NCBI RefSeq assembly: GCF_035920445.1
Contig: NZ_CP109162.1
Coordinates: forward strand, 2,418,001 to 2,482,000
Origin: Nocardia sp. NBC_01730
Lineage (GTDB): Bacteria > Actinomycetota > Actinomycetes > Mycobacteriales > Mycobacteriaceae
Direction: 5' to 3'
Length of the DNA: 64,000 bases
The first letter of the stretch is position 1; each line of letters begins with the position of its first letter. Positions 30,495-40,200 of this stretch are shown piece by piece. The translations under genes and the position numbers were made by a program. The notes beneath the pieces were generated by a model. It saw only the letters and a program-made list of their open reading frames with translations, was not told the origin of the DNA and made no database searches.

Positions 30495-32891
30495 ATGAGC
30501 GACGTCGTCGATTTCCGTCGGTTGTTCGAATCGGCGCCGGGGCTGTATCTGGTTCTCGATCCGGACCTGCGCATCGTGGCGGTGACCAACGCGTATGCGC
30601 GGGCGACCATGACCGAACGCGCGCAGATTCTCGGGCGTGGCATCTTCGAGATCTTTCCCGACAACCCCGAGGACGTGCGTGCCGAAGGAGTGCGGAACCT
30701 GCGGGTGTCGCTGGAGCGGGTGCTGCGCGATCGGGTCACCGATGCGATGCCGGTGCAGCGCTACGACATCCGCCGCCCCGACGGCACGTTCGAGGAGAAG
30801 TTCTGGAGCCCGTCCAACTCCCCGATCATCGACTCGTCCGGCGAGCTGCGCTACATCATCCATCGTGCCGAGGACGTCACCGAGTTCATGCAACTGCAGG
30901 CCTCCGGCGCGGCACAGCAGCGGGAGACCGCCGCACTGCGCGCCACGACACGGCAGATGGAACAGGAGGTCTTCGTTCGCGCGCACGAGGTGGCCGAGGC
31001 CAGCCGCCAGCTCAAGGAGGCCAACGCCGAACTGGCCGATCTGTATGCGCGCACCAAGGAGCTCGACGAACTCAAAAGCCAATTCTTCGCCAACGTCAGC
31101 CATGAACTGCGCACTCCGCTGATGTTGATCCTGGCGCCCGCGCAGAAACTGCTGGACGACACTCCCGACGACAGCTCGAACCGCGCAGACCTCGAGTTGA
31201 TCATCCGCAATGCGCAGATGCTGGTCGGGCAAGTCAGCAATCTGCTCGACGCGTCCAAGCTCGAGGCGGGCGGAGTCCATCCCGATTACGCGCGCGTCGA
31301 CGTTGCCGAGCTGGCTCGGCTCAGTTCGGCCCACTTCGAATCCCTGGCTGTCGATCGCGGGGTCGCATTCACCGTCGATGCCCGGCAGCCGATCACTGCC
31401 GCCCTCGATCCCGAGCACCTGCAGCGGATACTGGTGAACCTGCTGTCCAACGCGTTCAAATTCACCGAGTCGGGCGGCGCGGTGCGCTGTTCGGTGTGCG
31501 CGGGTCGAGATGATCGACTGATCATCGAGGTCGCCGACAGCGGTCCCGGTATACCGGTGGAGAAGCGGTCGGTGGTATTCGACCGGTTCCAGCAAATCGA
31601 TGGCGGGCCCAACCGCAAGGTCGGCGGCACCGGCCTGGGTTTGAGCATCGTCCGCGATCTTGTCCGGCTGCACCGAGGTGAAGTCACCGTCACCACTGCG
31701 CCGGAGGGCGGGGCGATGGTGATCGTGGACCTGCCTCGGACCGCGCCTCCAGGCACTCCGGTCCGCGCGGTGGCTGTGGACACCGAGTTGGAGCGACAGC
31801 TCCGCGATCCGGTCGAAGCGATTGCGGAACTGACGTCCATGGCGGACTCGGTGCCGGAGCGGTCCCCGGTCGCTCCACCGTCCAGGCCGGTGGTAGTGGT
31901 TGTCGAAGACAATGCGGATCTCAACGCTGTGATCCGGCACGCATTGTCGGGACCCTACCGCGTCCTCGCGGCCTTCGATGGCCGGTCCGGGCTGGAGCTG
32001 GCGCGGTCGTGCCGTCCGGACCTGATCATCTCCGACATCATGATGCCGCAGTTGAGCGGAGACCAGTTGCTCGCCGAGGTGCGGGCCGACCCGGTGCTGG
32101 CGAACACACCGGTGCTGATAGTCAGTGCCCGTGCCGACGACAAGTCGCGCCTGGCGCTGCTGCGGGCCGGCGCCAACGACTACCTGCCGAAACCGTTCCC
32201 GCTCACCGAACTTCACGCACGCGCGGAAAACCTGGTGAATCTCCGGCTCGCCGAAGCCCGCCTGCGGACTGTGCGGATCGCGGGCGAGCGTGAACGCATA
32301 GCAATCGAATTGCATCGCACCGTGATTCACCGGCTGTTCTCGGTCAGCCTGCAGCTGAGCGGGGTACAGTCGCTGGTCCGGCGACCGGCCGTTATCCACC
32401 GCCTCGGCGATGCAGTCGCCGAACTCGACACTGTGATCAACCAGATCCGGTACACCATCAACGAACTAGACCCGCAACCCGAGGACGGCGGGTTCCGGGC
32501 ACAGCTGCTGGAACTGATCAGCGAGACCGCCGAGACGCTGGCGGCACACTCCGAGGTTTGCTTCACCGGACCACTCGACACGATCGACGAAACCCTCACC
32601 GCCGCTGTGTACGATGCGGTACGGCACCTGATGACCGTGATCGTCCGCCGCGCAACGGCCACTGAAATCGCCTTGCAGGCAACGCTCGATACCGATCTTG
32701 TCGTGGCGGTCAGTGAAAAAGCGGATGCCGCAACATACTCGGCGACAGACCGTAGCGACCCGAGCCTGCTTTCCGCGCAACTCGCCAACCACGCTGCGGC
32801 CCTCGCCATCACAACACCCGGTCCCGGCGAAATCGCGTGGACGTGGACAATCCCCGGATCCTGCACGGATTCCGGGCAGCGCGACAGGTGA
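30495..32891 (+). CDS. Hybrid sensor histidine kinase with a second HisKA_3-like module
   Basis: A 798-aa soluble-looking hybrid kinase; no membrane segment is seen. Order: PAS (about 5-120), a coiled linker, HisKA with H203 in NVSHELRTPL, HATPase_c with the N box NLLSNAF near 315, DSGPGIP and GGTGLGLSIV, then a receiver domain (VVVEDNADL near 470, phosphoacceptor D514 in SDIMMPQLSG, lysine in YLPKPF). After the receiver comes a second dimerisation motif of the NarL/DevS type, IAGERERIAIELHRTVIHRLF, with H607 at the phosphorylated-His position, and then a region weakly like a degenerate HATPase. The start could also be the ATG at 30483. No partner response regulator is adjacent. Confidence 0.88.
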   Translation: MSDVVDFRRLFESAPGLYLVLDPDLRIVAVTNAYARATMTERAQILGRGIFEIFPDNPEDVRAEGVRNLRVSLERVLRDRVTDAMPVQRYDIRRPDGTFEEKFWSPSNSPIIDSSGELRYIIHRAEDVTEFMQLQASGAAQQRETAALRATTRQMEQEVFVRAHEVAEASRQLKEANAELADLYARTKELDELKSQFFANVSHELRTPLMLILAPAQKLLDDTPDDSSNRADLELIIRNAQMLVGQVSNLLDASKLEAGGVHPDYARVDVAELARLSSAHFESLAVDRGVAFTVDARQPITAALDPEHLQRILVNLLSNAFKFTESGGAVRCSVCAGRDDRLIIEVADSGPGIPVEKRSVVFDRFQQIDGGPNRKVGGTGLGLSIVRDLVRLHRGEVTVTTAPEGGAMVIVDLPRTAPPGTPVRAVAVDTELERQLRDPVEAIAELTSMADSVPERSPVAPPSRPVVVVVEDNADLNAVIRHALSGPYRVLAAFDGRSGLELARSCRPDLIISDIMMPQLSGDQLLAEVRADPVLANTPVLIVSARADDKSRLALLRAGANDYLPKPFPLTELHARAENLVNLRLAEARLRTVRIAGERERIAIELHRTVIHRLFSVSLQLSGVQSLVRRPAVIHRLGDAVAELDTVINQIRYTINELDPQPEDGGFRAQLLELISETAETLAAHSEVCFTGPLDTIDETLTAAVYDAVRHLMTVIVRRATATEIALQATLDTDLVVAVSEKADAATYSATDRSDPSLLSAQLANHAAALAITTPGPGEIAWTWTIPGSCTDSGQRDR

Positions 32892-32934
32892 GCAGATTTT
32901 CATCGAAACTAGAGGCTGACGAGCCGCTATAGTC

Positions 32935-33726
32935 CTAGTCGGCCGCCTCATCGGCATCCAGGAACGCCCGCACCAGCGAGGTCAGCTCGGTCGGCTTCTC
33001 GAAGAACACCACATGGCCGCTGTCGATCTCGGCGTATCGGCTGTGCTGGATCGCCGCGTGCAGGTCGCGGGTGTGTTGAACGGGAACCAACTGGTCCTGG
33101 GTGCAACCGACCACGAGGGTAGGCGCCGTGATGCGGCGTAACTCGTCACGAATGTCGACATCCCGGTTGATGGCGATCTGGCCGAGTGTCCCCGGTTCCG
33201 GTCGCACCGACCGCAGCCCAGCCAGTCCCTCGTGACCGAGCCGGCTCAGAAACGACGGGCTGAACGCCAAGAGCGGACCGACACCCGAGGCGAGATCGGC
33301 TTCAGCGGTCAGCGAGGCCGCCCACGTCTGCAGAACCAGCTGCATTCGGGGGTCATCGCTGGTCGACCAGCCCGCCACCAGCACCAGTTTTCGCACGAGA
33401 TCGGGATGACGTGCGGCGAGCGACGCCGCGACAACAGCACCCAGCGAGAAGCCCAAGAGGTCGACCGGACCGGTGTCCGCGTGCTCGATGACCGCGACGA
33501 TCTGGTCGACCAGCAGCTCCAACGTCGGTCCGCCGTCGGGTTCGGTGGTCTTGCCGCTGCCAGCGTAGTCGGGTGTCAGAACCGTATGGCGGTCGGTGAA
33601 CGCGGCAAGCAGGTGTCCGAAGTTCGACTCGGCGCTCATACTGCTGCCGTGGACGAGGACCAATCCGGGACCGGAGCCTGAGCTCGCGTAGTGCACATCG
33701 GTGCCGGAGACGTGGACGATAGGCAT
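32935..33726 (-). CDS. Alpha/beta hydrolase, last gene of the Rieske cluster
   Basis: A 263-aa alpha/beta-fold hydrolase. The oxyanion HG motif is LVHGSSM near 26, the nucleophile elbow GFSLG (serine) near 97, the acid in CTQDQLVP near 210, and the histidine in IDSGHVVFFEKP near 239. The length is typical. The start ATG at 33726 is preceded by GAAAGG at about 10 nt. It is 52 nt downstream of the reductase on the same strand, so probably co-transcribed with the oxygenase system. It may cleave an ester or a ring-opened product; substrate unknown. It ends 43 nt from the convergent kinase gene. Confidence 0.88.
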   Translation of the reverse strand: MPIVHVSGTDVHYASSGSGPGLVLVHGSSMSAESNFGHLLAAFTDRHTVLTPDYAGSGKTTEPDGGPTLELLVDQIVAVIEHADTGPVDLLGFSLGAVVAASLAARHPDLVRKLVLVAGWSTSDDPRMQLVLQTWAASLTAEADLASGVGPLLAFSPSFLSRLGHEGLAGLRSVRPEPGTLGQIAINRDVDIRDELRRITAPTLVVGCTQDQLVPVQHTRDLHAAIQHSRYAEIDSGHVVFFEKPTELTSLVRAFLDADEAAD

Positions 33727-33778
33727 GGTTGTGAAACCTTTCGAGGGGGACGTGCGCGAGCCGTCCTGGTGGTCGGGT

Positions 33779-34714
33779 CTACAGGTCGAGGACGAGCTTC
33801 GATGTCCGGGCACGGGACCGGCAGATCATCATCAGATCGGTATCCTTCGCGTCCAAGAGGCTGTCGCGATGGTCAGGGAGACCGTCGAGGACGACGGCTT
33901 CACAGGTGCCGCAGGTGCCCTCCCGGCAGGAGGAGAGCACGGATACTCCTGCCTGCTCGACAGCTTCGAGGATCGAGATGCCTGCCGGAACACGGACGGT
34001 CACACCGGATTGCGCGCATTCGACCTCGAACTCGCCGTCGGCCGGGGCATCGGCGATGGGCTTCGGTGCGAATCGCTCGATGTGCAGCGCGCCCGCCGGC
34101 CACATGGTGGCGCACCGTTCTTCTACGGTGCTGAGTAGCGATTCGGGACCGCAGCAATACACGAGAGTGCCGGGATCGGGTGCCAGGACCGTGTCGAGGT
34201 TCATCCGGCCGGTCTCATCCTTGGCGTGTACACGAAGATCGCCGAGCGCCGACAGTTCGGGCAGGTAGGCCATACTGCTGCGGGATCGACCGCCGTAATG
34301 CAGAGTCCAGGCAGCCCCCCGGCGGGCGACGGTGCGGATCATAGGCAGTAGCGGCGTGATGCCGATACCTCCCGCGATGAATCGGTAGCGTTCGGCGTCG
34401 TGCAGCGGAAAGTTGTTGCGGGGTCCGCGGATCCGCAGCGTGTCGCCTGCCGAAAGGTGTTCGTGCACATAGGCCGAGCCGCCTCGTCCCACCTCTTCGC
34501 GCAGGACGGCGACGGTCAGAGTGTTGCGGTCGTCGGGATCGCCGCAGAGTGAATACTGGCGGACCATGTCCGGGCCGAGGATCAGGTCGATGTGTGCGCC
34601 CGATTCCCATTTCGGGATCTGGCCGTCGGCCCCCTCCAGAGTGAGTTCGACAATGTCGTCGGCGATGCCGCGGATGTCGGCGACAGTGACCGACCAAGTC
34701 GGTTCGGTGTTCAT
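33779..34714 (-). CDS. Rieske-oxygenase reductase (flavin, NAD, plant-type 2Fe-2S)
   Basis: A 311-aa phthalate-dioxygenase-reductase/VanB-type protein passing electrons from NAD(P)H to the oxygenase encoded upstream. Domains in order: flavin domain with RQYSLCGDP near 53 (RxYS), nucleotide domain with IAGGIGITPLLPM near 114 and YCCGPESLL near 195, then a C-terminal ferredoxin domain with SCREGTCGTCEA and the last cysteine in MMICRSR. All four iron ligands are present. Its ATG overlaps the stop of the 62-aa gene (ATGA), indicating tight coupling. Confidence 0.92.
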   Translation of the reverse strand: MNTEPTWSVTVADIRGIADDIVELTLEGADGQIPKWESGAHIDLILGPDMVRQYSLCGDPDDRNTLTVAVLREEVGRGGSAYVHEHLSAGDTLRIRGPRNNFPLHDAERYRFIAGGIGITPLLPMIRTVARRGAAWTLHYGGRSRSSMAYLPELSALGDLRVHAKDETGRMNLDTVLAPDPGTLVYCCGPESLLSTVEERCATMWPAGALHIERFAPKPIADAPADGEFEVECAQSGVTVRVPAGISILEAVEQAGVSVLSSCREGTCGTCEAVVLDGLPDHRDSLLDAKDTDLMMICRSRARTSKLVLDL

Positions 34715-34899
34715 GCTCGGACTCCCGTCAGCGTGACGGGCTGCGGAACGGGAAGGTGGCTGGTGTGGCCTGCCGGGTGGGCGAGTAGCCACTGCCAGAC
34801 CTCGATCGGAGTGTCGGCGACATGCGTTGCACCGCAATGGCATACGCCCAGCAACTGGTCGATTCCCGGGTGCCACTCCACCCGGTAGCAGGCATTCAT
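34711..34899 (-). CDS. 62-aa conserved-looking small protein inside the Rieske operon
   Basis: The frame MNACYRVEWHPGIDQLLGVC... overlaps the oxygenase stop (ATGA at its start) and the reductase start (ATGA at its end), so ribosomes must run through all three genes. The protein carries a CHCG pair and several histidines (WHPG, ATHV, LLAHPAGHTSH), which could bind a metal or cluster. I do not recognise a family. The double ATGA overlap is strong evidence that it is translated. A role as a small accessory of the oxygenase (assembly or electron transfer) is inference only. Confidence 0.72.
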   Translation of the reverse strand: MNACYRVEWHPGIDQLLGVCHCGATHVADTPIEVWQWLLAHPAGHTSHLPVPQPVTLTGVRA

Positions 34900-35978
34900 G
34901 TCCGGCTGGCCTCGGCTTGGGCGAGTTTCGCGATGAGCCGCCGCGCCGCCAAAGCGCCGGTGTCGATGTTGATCGACAATTCCTGGTAGGCGCCGCCGTT
35001 TCTCTCCTCTTCGGCGATGACCTCCTCCACCAGGTTCAGCGCGACGACGTCCTGCATCACGACAATGTGATTGTTGGCGTAGAGGTAATCGGTGACCCAC
35101 TGGTCGGTTGTCGCGAAGTCGCGTGCCACGGCCCAGAAGTCGTGCACCGAGTGCGCTGTCTCGGGGGTCAGCGCGTAGACGACCTCGACATGGAACGCGT
35201 CTGGATCAGCCGCGGCATCGTAGCCGGGGGTATAGCCGTCCGGCGGGTAGTGGCCCTGTCGCGCGACTCGGCTGTGCAGCCGGTAGAGGCACGGCGGGGA
35301 GAACTCGATGTCCTGCCAGCGCGTGATTCGGCCGTATACGCCGGTCGAACTGGCGTAGAACGGTGGGCTTTCGGCGTCATCGATATGCCTGCTCACCCGC
35401 ACCACCCCGGCTGTCTCGTCGACCTCCGTGGTGATCGGCGTGTCGGCCACTTCAGGCGTGCCGATGTAGCCCCCGTGCAGATAGGTTTCGTGCGACAGGT
35501 CCATCAGGTTGTCCATCAGCAGGGCATGCCGGCCCTGGATGGTCTCGAGGCCGCAGACCGTGGTCCATCCGTCCCGGGTCAACCAAGGTGCGCGCGGAAT
35601 CGTCGCTGGATCAGCGGACTCACGGTCGCCGATCCATACCCAGATGAACGAATCCTGTTCCACCACAGGGTAGGAGGCCACCCGCGCGCTGCGCGGGATG
35701 CGCTGTTGCGCGGGCACCGCGATGCAGGTTCCGGTGCGGTCGTAGGTGAAACCGTGGTAGCCGCAGATAATTCGGTCACCGTCGACCAGCTGCGACTTCG
35801 ACAGCGGGTAGCGTCGGTGGATGCAGCGGTCGGCCAGCGCCACCGCACTGCCGTCCTCGGCGCGGTAGAACACCAGCGGCTCGTTGCAGATGGTTCGGGC
35901 GAGTAGCTCGCGGCCCACCTCATGACCATACGCGGCCACATACCACTGGTTACGGATAATCTGGGTCGTCGGACTCAT
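34896..35978 (-). CDS. Rieske non-haem iron oxygenase (vanillate O-demethylase-like)
   Basis: A 360-aa oxygenase subunit of the VanA/toluenesulfonate type. The Rieske cluster ligands are in DRCIHRRYPLS and ICGYHGFTYD (CxH and CxxH). The mononuclear iron site is DNLMDLSHETYLH near 160 (N-x2-D-x2-H-x4-H). The C-terminal catalytic domain is complete. The start ATG at 35978 follows CAGGAG by about 8 nt. It forms an operon with the 62-aa protein, reductase and hydrolase, with an IclR regulator upstream. O- or N-demethylation or hydroxylation of an aromatic acid is likely; the exact substrate is not readable. Confidence 0.92.
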   Translation of the reverse strand: MSPTTQIIRNQWYVAAYGHEVGRELLARTICNEPLVFYRAEDGSAVALADRCIHRRYPLSKSQLVDGDRIICGYHGFTYDRTGTCIAVPAQQRIPRSARVASYPVVEQDSFIWVWIGDRESADPATIPRAPWLTRDGWTTVCGLETIQGRHALLMDNLMDLSHETYLHGGYIGTPEVADTPITTEVDETAGVVRVSRHIDDAESPPFYASSTGVYGRITRWQDIEFSPPCLYRLHSRVARQGHYPPDGYTPGYDAAADPDAFHVEVVYALTPETAHSVHDFWAVARDFATTDQWVTDYLYANNHIVVMQDVVALNLVEEVIAEEERNGGAYQELSINIDTGALAARRLIAKLAQAEASRT

Positions 35979-36056
35979 CGCGAAACTCCTGAGCTCGGCA
36001 CCGAACGGTGTGCTGTGATCCACATCGTGTGGCGTCCGGATGCGTGAGCCAAGACA

Positions 36057-36077
36057 CACTTCCGCTGGACGGAAGTG
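36057..36077. promoter_or_regulatory. IclR-type operator before the Rieske operon
   Basis: Inverted repeat with 8-bp arms CACTTCCG and CGGAAGTG around 5 nt, between the IclR stop (36081) and the oxygenase start (35978). A second 12-bp palindrome, CACCG-AA-CGGTG, lies at 35999-36010. Purine-rich GGAA arms are common in IclR-family sites. Confidence 0.6.
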
Positions 36078-36080
36078 CAT

Positions 36081-36824
36081 TCACCGCCCGCCCAGCTGCC
36101 TGCTGATCCCATTGGCCGCGGTGCGTACCGCCGGCGCCCAGGCGGCACGGCGGGAATCGCTCACCGGCACGACGATCGAGACGGCCGCGACGACCTCGCC
36201 GCCTGGGCCGAAGACGGGCGCGGCGACCGAATAGCCCTCCAGCGTGACCTGGCCTTCACTGATCGCGACGCCGATGCGGCGCACTTCGGCCAGCGCCCGA
36301 CGCAATTGGTCGGGCGTGCTGATCGTCTTCGGCGTGAATACCGCAAGTGGCCGGGCGAAGACTTCGGCTACGACGTCGGCGGGCGAGTATGCGAGGATGG
36401 CCAGCCCCACGCCGGTCGCGTGCATCGGCCATCGCGCCCCCACCTGAGTGCGCACGAATACGGCCTCCCGCGCCGCGAGGAACTCGACATACACCACGTC
36501 GGTGCCATCAGGGACCGCCAGCTGCACGTTCTGGTGGGTCGCCTCGTAGAGATCTTCCATAAACGGCAGTGCGACGTCGCGCAGCGGCCTGCCCCGCGGG
36601 CAATAGGACGCGATTGCGACCATCCGCAGGCCGATCTGGTATCCGCCGCCCGGTGCCCGATCGAGCGCGCCCCAGCGCACGAGATCGACCACATGCCGGT
36701 AGACCGTGGTTTGCGGCAGCCCGGTGCGGTCGGCCAGTTCGGACAACTTGAGCACCAGATGCGAGCTGTCGAACGCTTCCAGCACCACGAGCGCCCTGGC
36801 CAGTACCGACGATTTGGCAGTCAT
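36081..36824 (-). CDS. IclR-family regulator of the Rieske operon
   Basis: A 247-aa IclR regulator: winged HTH at about residues 5-60 (SSVLARALVVLEAFD, LKLSELADRTGLPQTTVYRHVVDLV) and effector domain (GARWPMHATGVGLAILA; GQVTLEGYSVAAPVFG). I chose the ATG at 36824 because the GGGAG site lies 6 nt before it; the neighbouring ATG at 36827 is only 3 nt away. It lies upstream of, and on the same strand as, the Rieske oxygenase genes, with a palindrome in the 102-nt gap. It most likely controls them and may be partly co-transcribed with them. Confidence 0.9.
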   Translation of the reverse strand: MTAKSSVLARALVVLEAFDSSHLVLKLSELADRTGLPQTTVYRHVVDLVRWGALDRAPGGGYQIGLRMVAIASYCPRGRPLRDVALPFMEDLYEATHQNVQLAVPDGTDVVYVEFLAAREAVFVRTQVGARWPMHATGVGLAILAYSPADVVAEVFARPLAVFTPKTISTPDQLRRALAEVRRIGVAISEGQVTLEGYSVAAPVFGPGGEVVAAVSIVVPVSDSRRAAWAPAVRTAANGISRQLGGR

Positions 36825-37258
36825 CATCGACTCCCTCTCGCACACGACCGAGTAGTAAGACAAGCACCGGCAAGGCGACCGGTCCGAGCACTACCCTTCC
36901 ATGGGATAACTGCCGCCATGGCCGGATCGACCAGCGGGCAATCGGTGCTGTCCTGGGGGTGAGCATCGCCGAGGCGTTCGAGCCAGGTCGCAACCGGTCG
37001 CTGACCGGGCCGTGCACACCACGACTTGTCACATCGACCGGTTACCTCGGCACGGACCAGCGCAATCGTCAAGTCTCTTGGCCATTCCCGGTTACCCCGC
37101 GGCCATACCAGAGTTATCGTTGGTCGACGGGTCGGGATGCTGATCCTGCCGCGGAGGTGATCGCATGGTTCGACAGCTCGACAACGAACCTGCAGGACCG
37201 AATTATCGACTCCGGCTTACGCCGAAGGTGGCGACCTGACAATGTCTGCGGGCGTGCG
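36825..37258. other. Divergent spacer between the IclR gene and pknK
   Basis: A 434-nt region carrying the promoters of two divergent genes. I see no extra gene. Frame extensions upstream of pknK do not resemble the kinase N-terminus. Confidence 0.5.
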
Positions 37259-40200
37259 ATGGCGGAGTTCGACGATTTAGCGACCCAACGGGACCTGCCC
37301 ACCGGTATCGCTACCGAACTGGCGACGGCCGGCCTCGGAAATGCCGTGGAAATCGGCCGCGGCGGATTCGGCGTGGTCTACCGCTGTTACGAGTACGCCC
37401 TGGAACGCCACGTCGCCGTCAAGGTGCTGACGTCGGAGGTCCGCGGCGACGAGCGCGAGCAATTCGTACGCGAACAACGTGCACTCGGCCGCTTGTCCGG
37501 CCATCCACACATCCTGCAGGTCCTGCAGGTCGACGTCACCCCCACCGGCCGCCCCTACATCGTGATGCCTTATCACGCCCGCCGCTCGCTGGAACAGGTA
37601 CTCCACAAGACCGGCCCGCTGCGCTGGCCGGAGGTGCTCTCGGTGGGCGTCAAGATGGCTGGGGCTCTTGCTGCCGCACATGCGATCGGCATCGTGCACC
37701 GTGACCTGAAGCCGGGCAACATCCTGCTCACTGATTACGGCGAACCCCAACTGGCGGACTTCGGTATCGCCCAATTCGGCGAGGCGACGACCTCGTCCCT
37801 GCAGATCATCCAGGGCACACCCGCGTTCACGGCACCTGAAGTCCTCGGCGGCGTGTCACCCACCGCGGCCTCGGACGTCTACGGCCTCGGTGCGACATTG
37901 TTCAGTCTGCTCACCGGACACGCCGCGTTCGCCCGGCGGACCGGCGAACAGTTGGAGGTCCAGCTCGCCCGCATCGCCACGGGATCGGTCCCAGACCTGC
38001 ACGAATATGGCGTCCCACATGTGGTGCGCGAGGCCGTGGAGGCCGCCATGGCGGCCAAGCCCGCGGATCGGCCCGCCACCGCGGTCGAGTTCGGTGAACA
38101 GCTGCGGGAGGTGCAGCGCACCTGCGGGCAGGCGGTCGACACCATGGCCGTGCCGCCGGACACACCCGCCGCCGAGACGGAGCGGAGGGCCGCACCATCG
38201 GTGTTGCCTGCCCGTTCCCCCGGCTCGGTGACGCCACCGGTTCCGCCGATCGCCGCGACAAAGTTCCGGCCGCCGAGCACGCCGCGGACGCTGATCGAGC
38301 GCACCCGCATCCTGGACATCCTTCGCCACGGCGAGCAACGGCGACTGACGGTGATCCACGGCCCGGCGGGTTTCGGCAAGACCACCCTGGCCCTCCAGTG
38401 GGGGCGCCGACTGGAATCCGACGGCGCGCCGATGGCTTGGCTGACCGCCGACTCCGACGACGACAACGCCGCCTGGTTCCTCGCCCACTTGGTGGAGGCG
38501 ATCCGGTGCGTGCGGCCGGAACTCGCCCGCGAACTGGGTGCACTGCTCGAGGAACGATCGTCGGACACCACGCGATACGTGCTCTGCGCGCTGATCGACG
38601 AGATCCACGACAGTGGCCAGGCAATGGTGCTGGTGATCGACGACTGGCATCGAGTGACCAGCGACGCGACCCGTGCCGCTTTGGAGTACCTGCTCGAGCA
38701 CGGCTGCCACCACCTGTGGGTCGTCGTCGCCAGCCGCACCAGGGCCGGGCTGCCGCTCACCCGGATGCTGGTGCGCGACGAACTCATCGAGATCGATGTC
38801 ACCGCACTACGTTTCGATGCTGCTGAAACGACTGCCTTCCTCATCGACAACGGGCTGCTACTGAGCGCCACGGATGTGACCCGATTGCAAGAGTCGACCG
38901 AAGGATGGCCCGCCGCACTCCAATTGGCATCCCTGTCGCTGCGCGGTCGCAACGATCCGTCCGCGTTCATCGATCGCCTCACCGGTCGGCACCACGTCAT
39001 CGGTGAATACCTCGCCGAGAACGTCCTCGACGCACTCGAACCACAACTGCTCGACTTCCTGCTGTCGACCTCGATCACCGGCAAGGTGCGCGCCGACCTC
39101 GCCGCTCTCCTCTCCGACCGGGCCGACAGCCAGGAAATGCTCGAACAGGTCGCCGACAGCAACCTGTTCCTGTACCGCCTGGACGATGATGACGAATGGT
39201 TCCGCTACCACCACTTGTTCGCCGACTACCTCCAACGTCGGCTCGTACGCTCCGATCCCGACCGGCTCGCACAACTCCATCAGCGAGCGTCGGCCTGGTT
39301 CGCCGAACACGAGATGATCACCGACGCAGTCGATCACGCCATGGCCGCCGGTGATCCCCAGCGTGCGGTGGATCTGGTCGAAGCCCGCGCCCTCGACCTC
39401 ATCGAGCGTTCCCGTATGGCCACTTTCCTCGGGATGATGGCGAAACTGCCTGGCAGCCTCACCGAATCACGGCCACGACTGCAGCTGTGCGTCGCATGGG
39501 CGAATATCGGCTTGCAGCGCCGACAGCGGACTCGGACTGCCTTGAAGAACGTTCTCGCGGCGCTGGATTCCGGTGCGGTACCAGCCGAGGATGCGGCCAC
39601 GCTACGCGCTGAGGCGGCCTTGGTGACCTGTGTCGAGGAGTACGTGACCGACCGCTTCGACGGCCTGCCGAAGCTGGTGGCCGAACATATCGATGATGCA
39701 GCCTCGCCATTCGTCGCAAACAACGGCGCCACGATGGCCGCCACCGATGCGTTGAACCGGTTCGACTTCGCGGCAGCCTATCGATGGCACCGGCGGGCGG
39801 CTCCCTACCATCGCGGTCGCACGTTCGGCATGACACACAACTACTGCGTCGCAGGTTTGGCTGCCTACGAACAACTCGACATCACCAGGGCCGAGGAACA
39901 TTTCGAGGATGCCGTCGCGATGTCCCGACGCTCGGGCGCTCCGACCCATTCCTCGATCTTGGCGGGCGCGCTGTTGGGGGCTCTGCGCTACGAACAGGGA
40001 CGCCTCGCCGAAGCCGAACAGCTGTTGAACACCAGTGCCAGACTTGGCCGGCAGGGCGGACCGGTGGATTTCCTATCGGCCACCTACGGCACCGGGGCAC
40101 GGCTCGCGGCGCTCCGCGGTGATCTCACCCTCGCCCAGAAGCTCCTCGCCCAGGGCGCGAGGATCGCCGAGGATGCGGCACTGCCCCGCCTGGCCGCACG

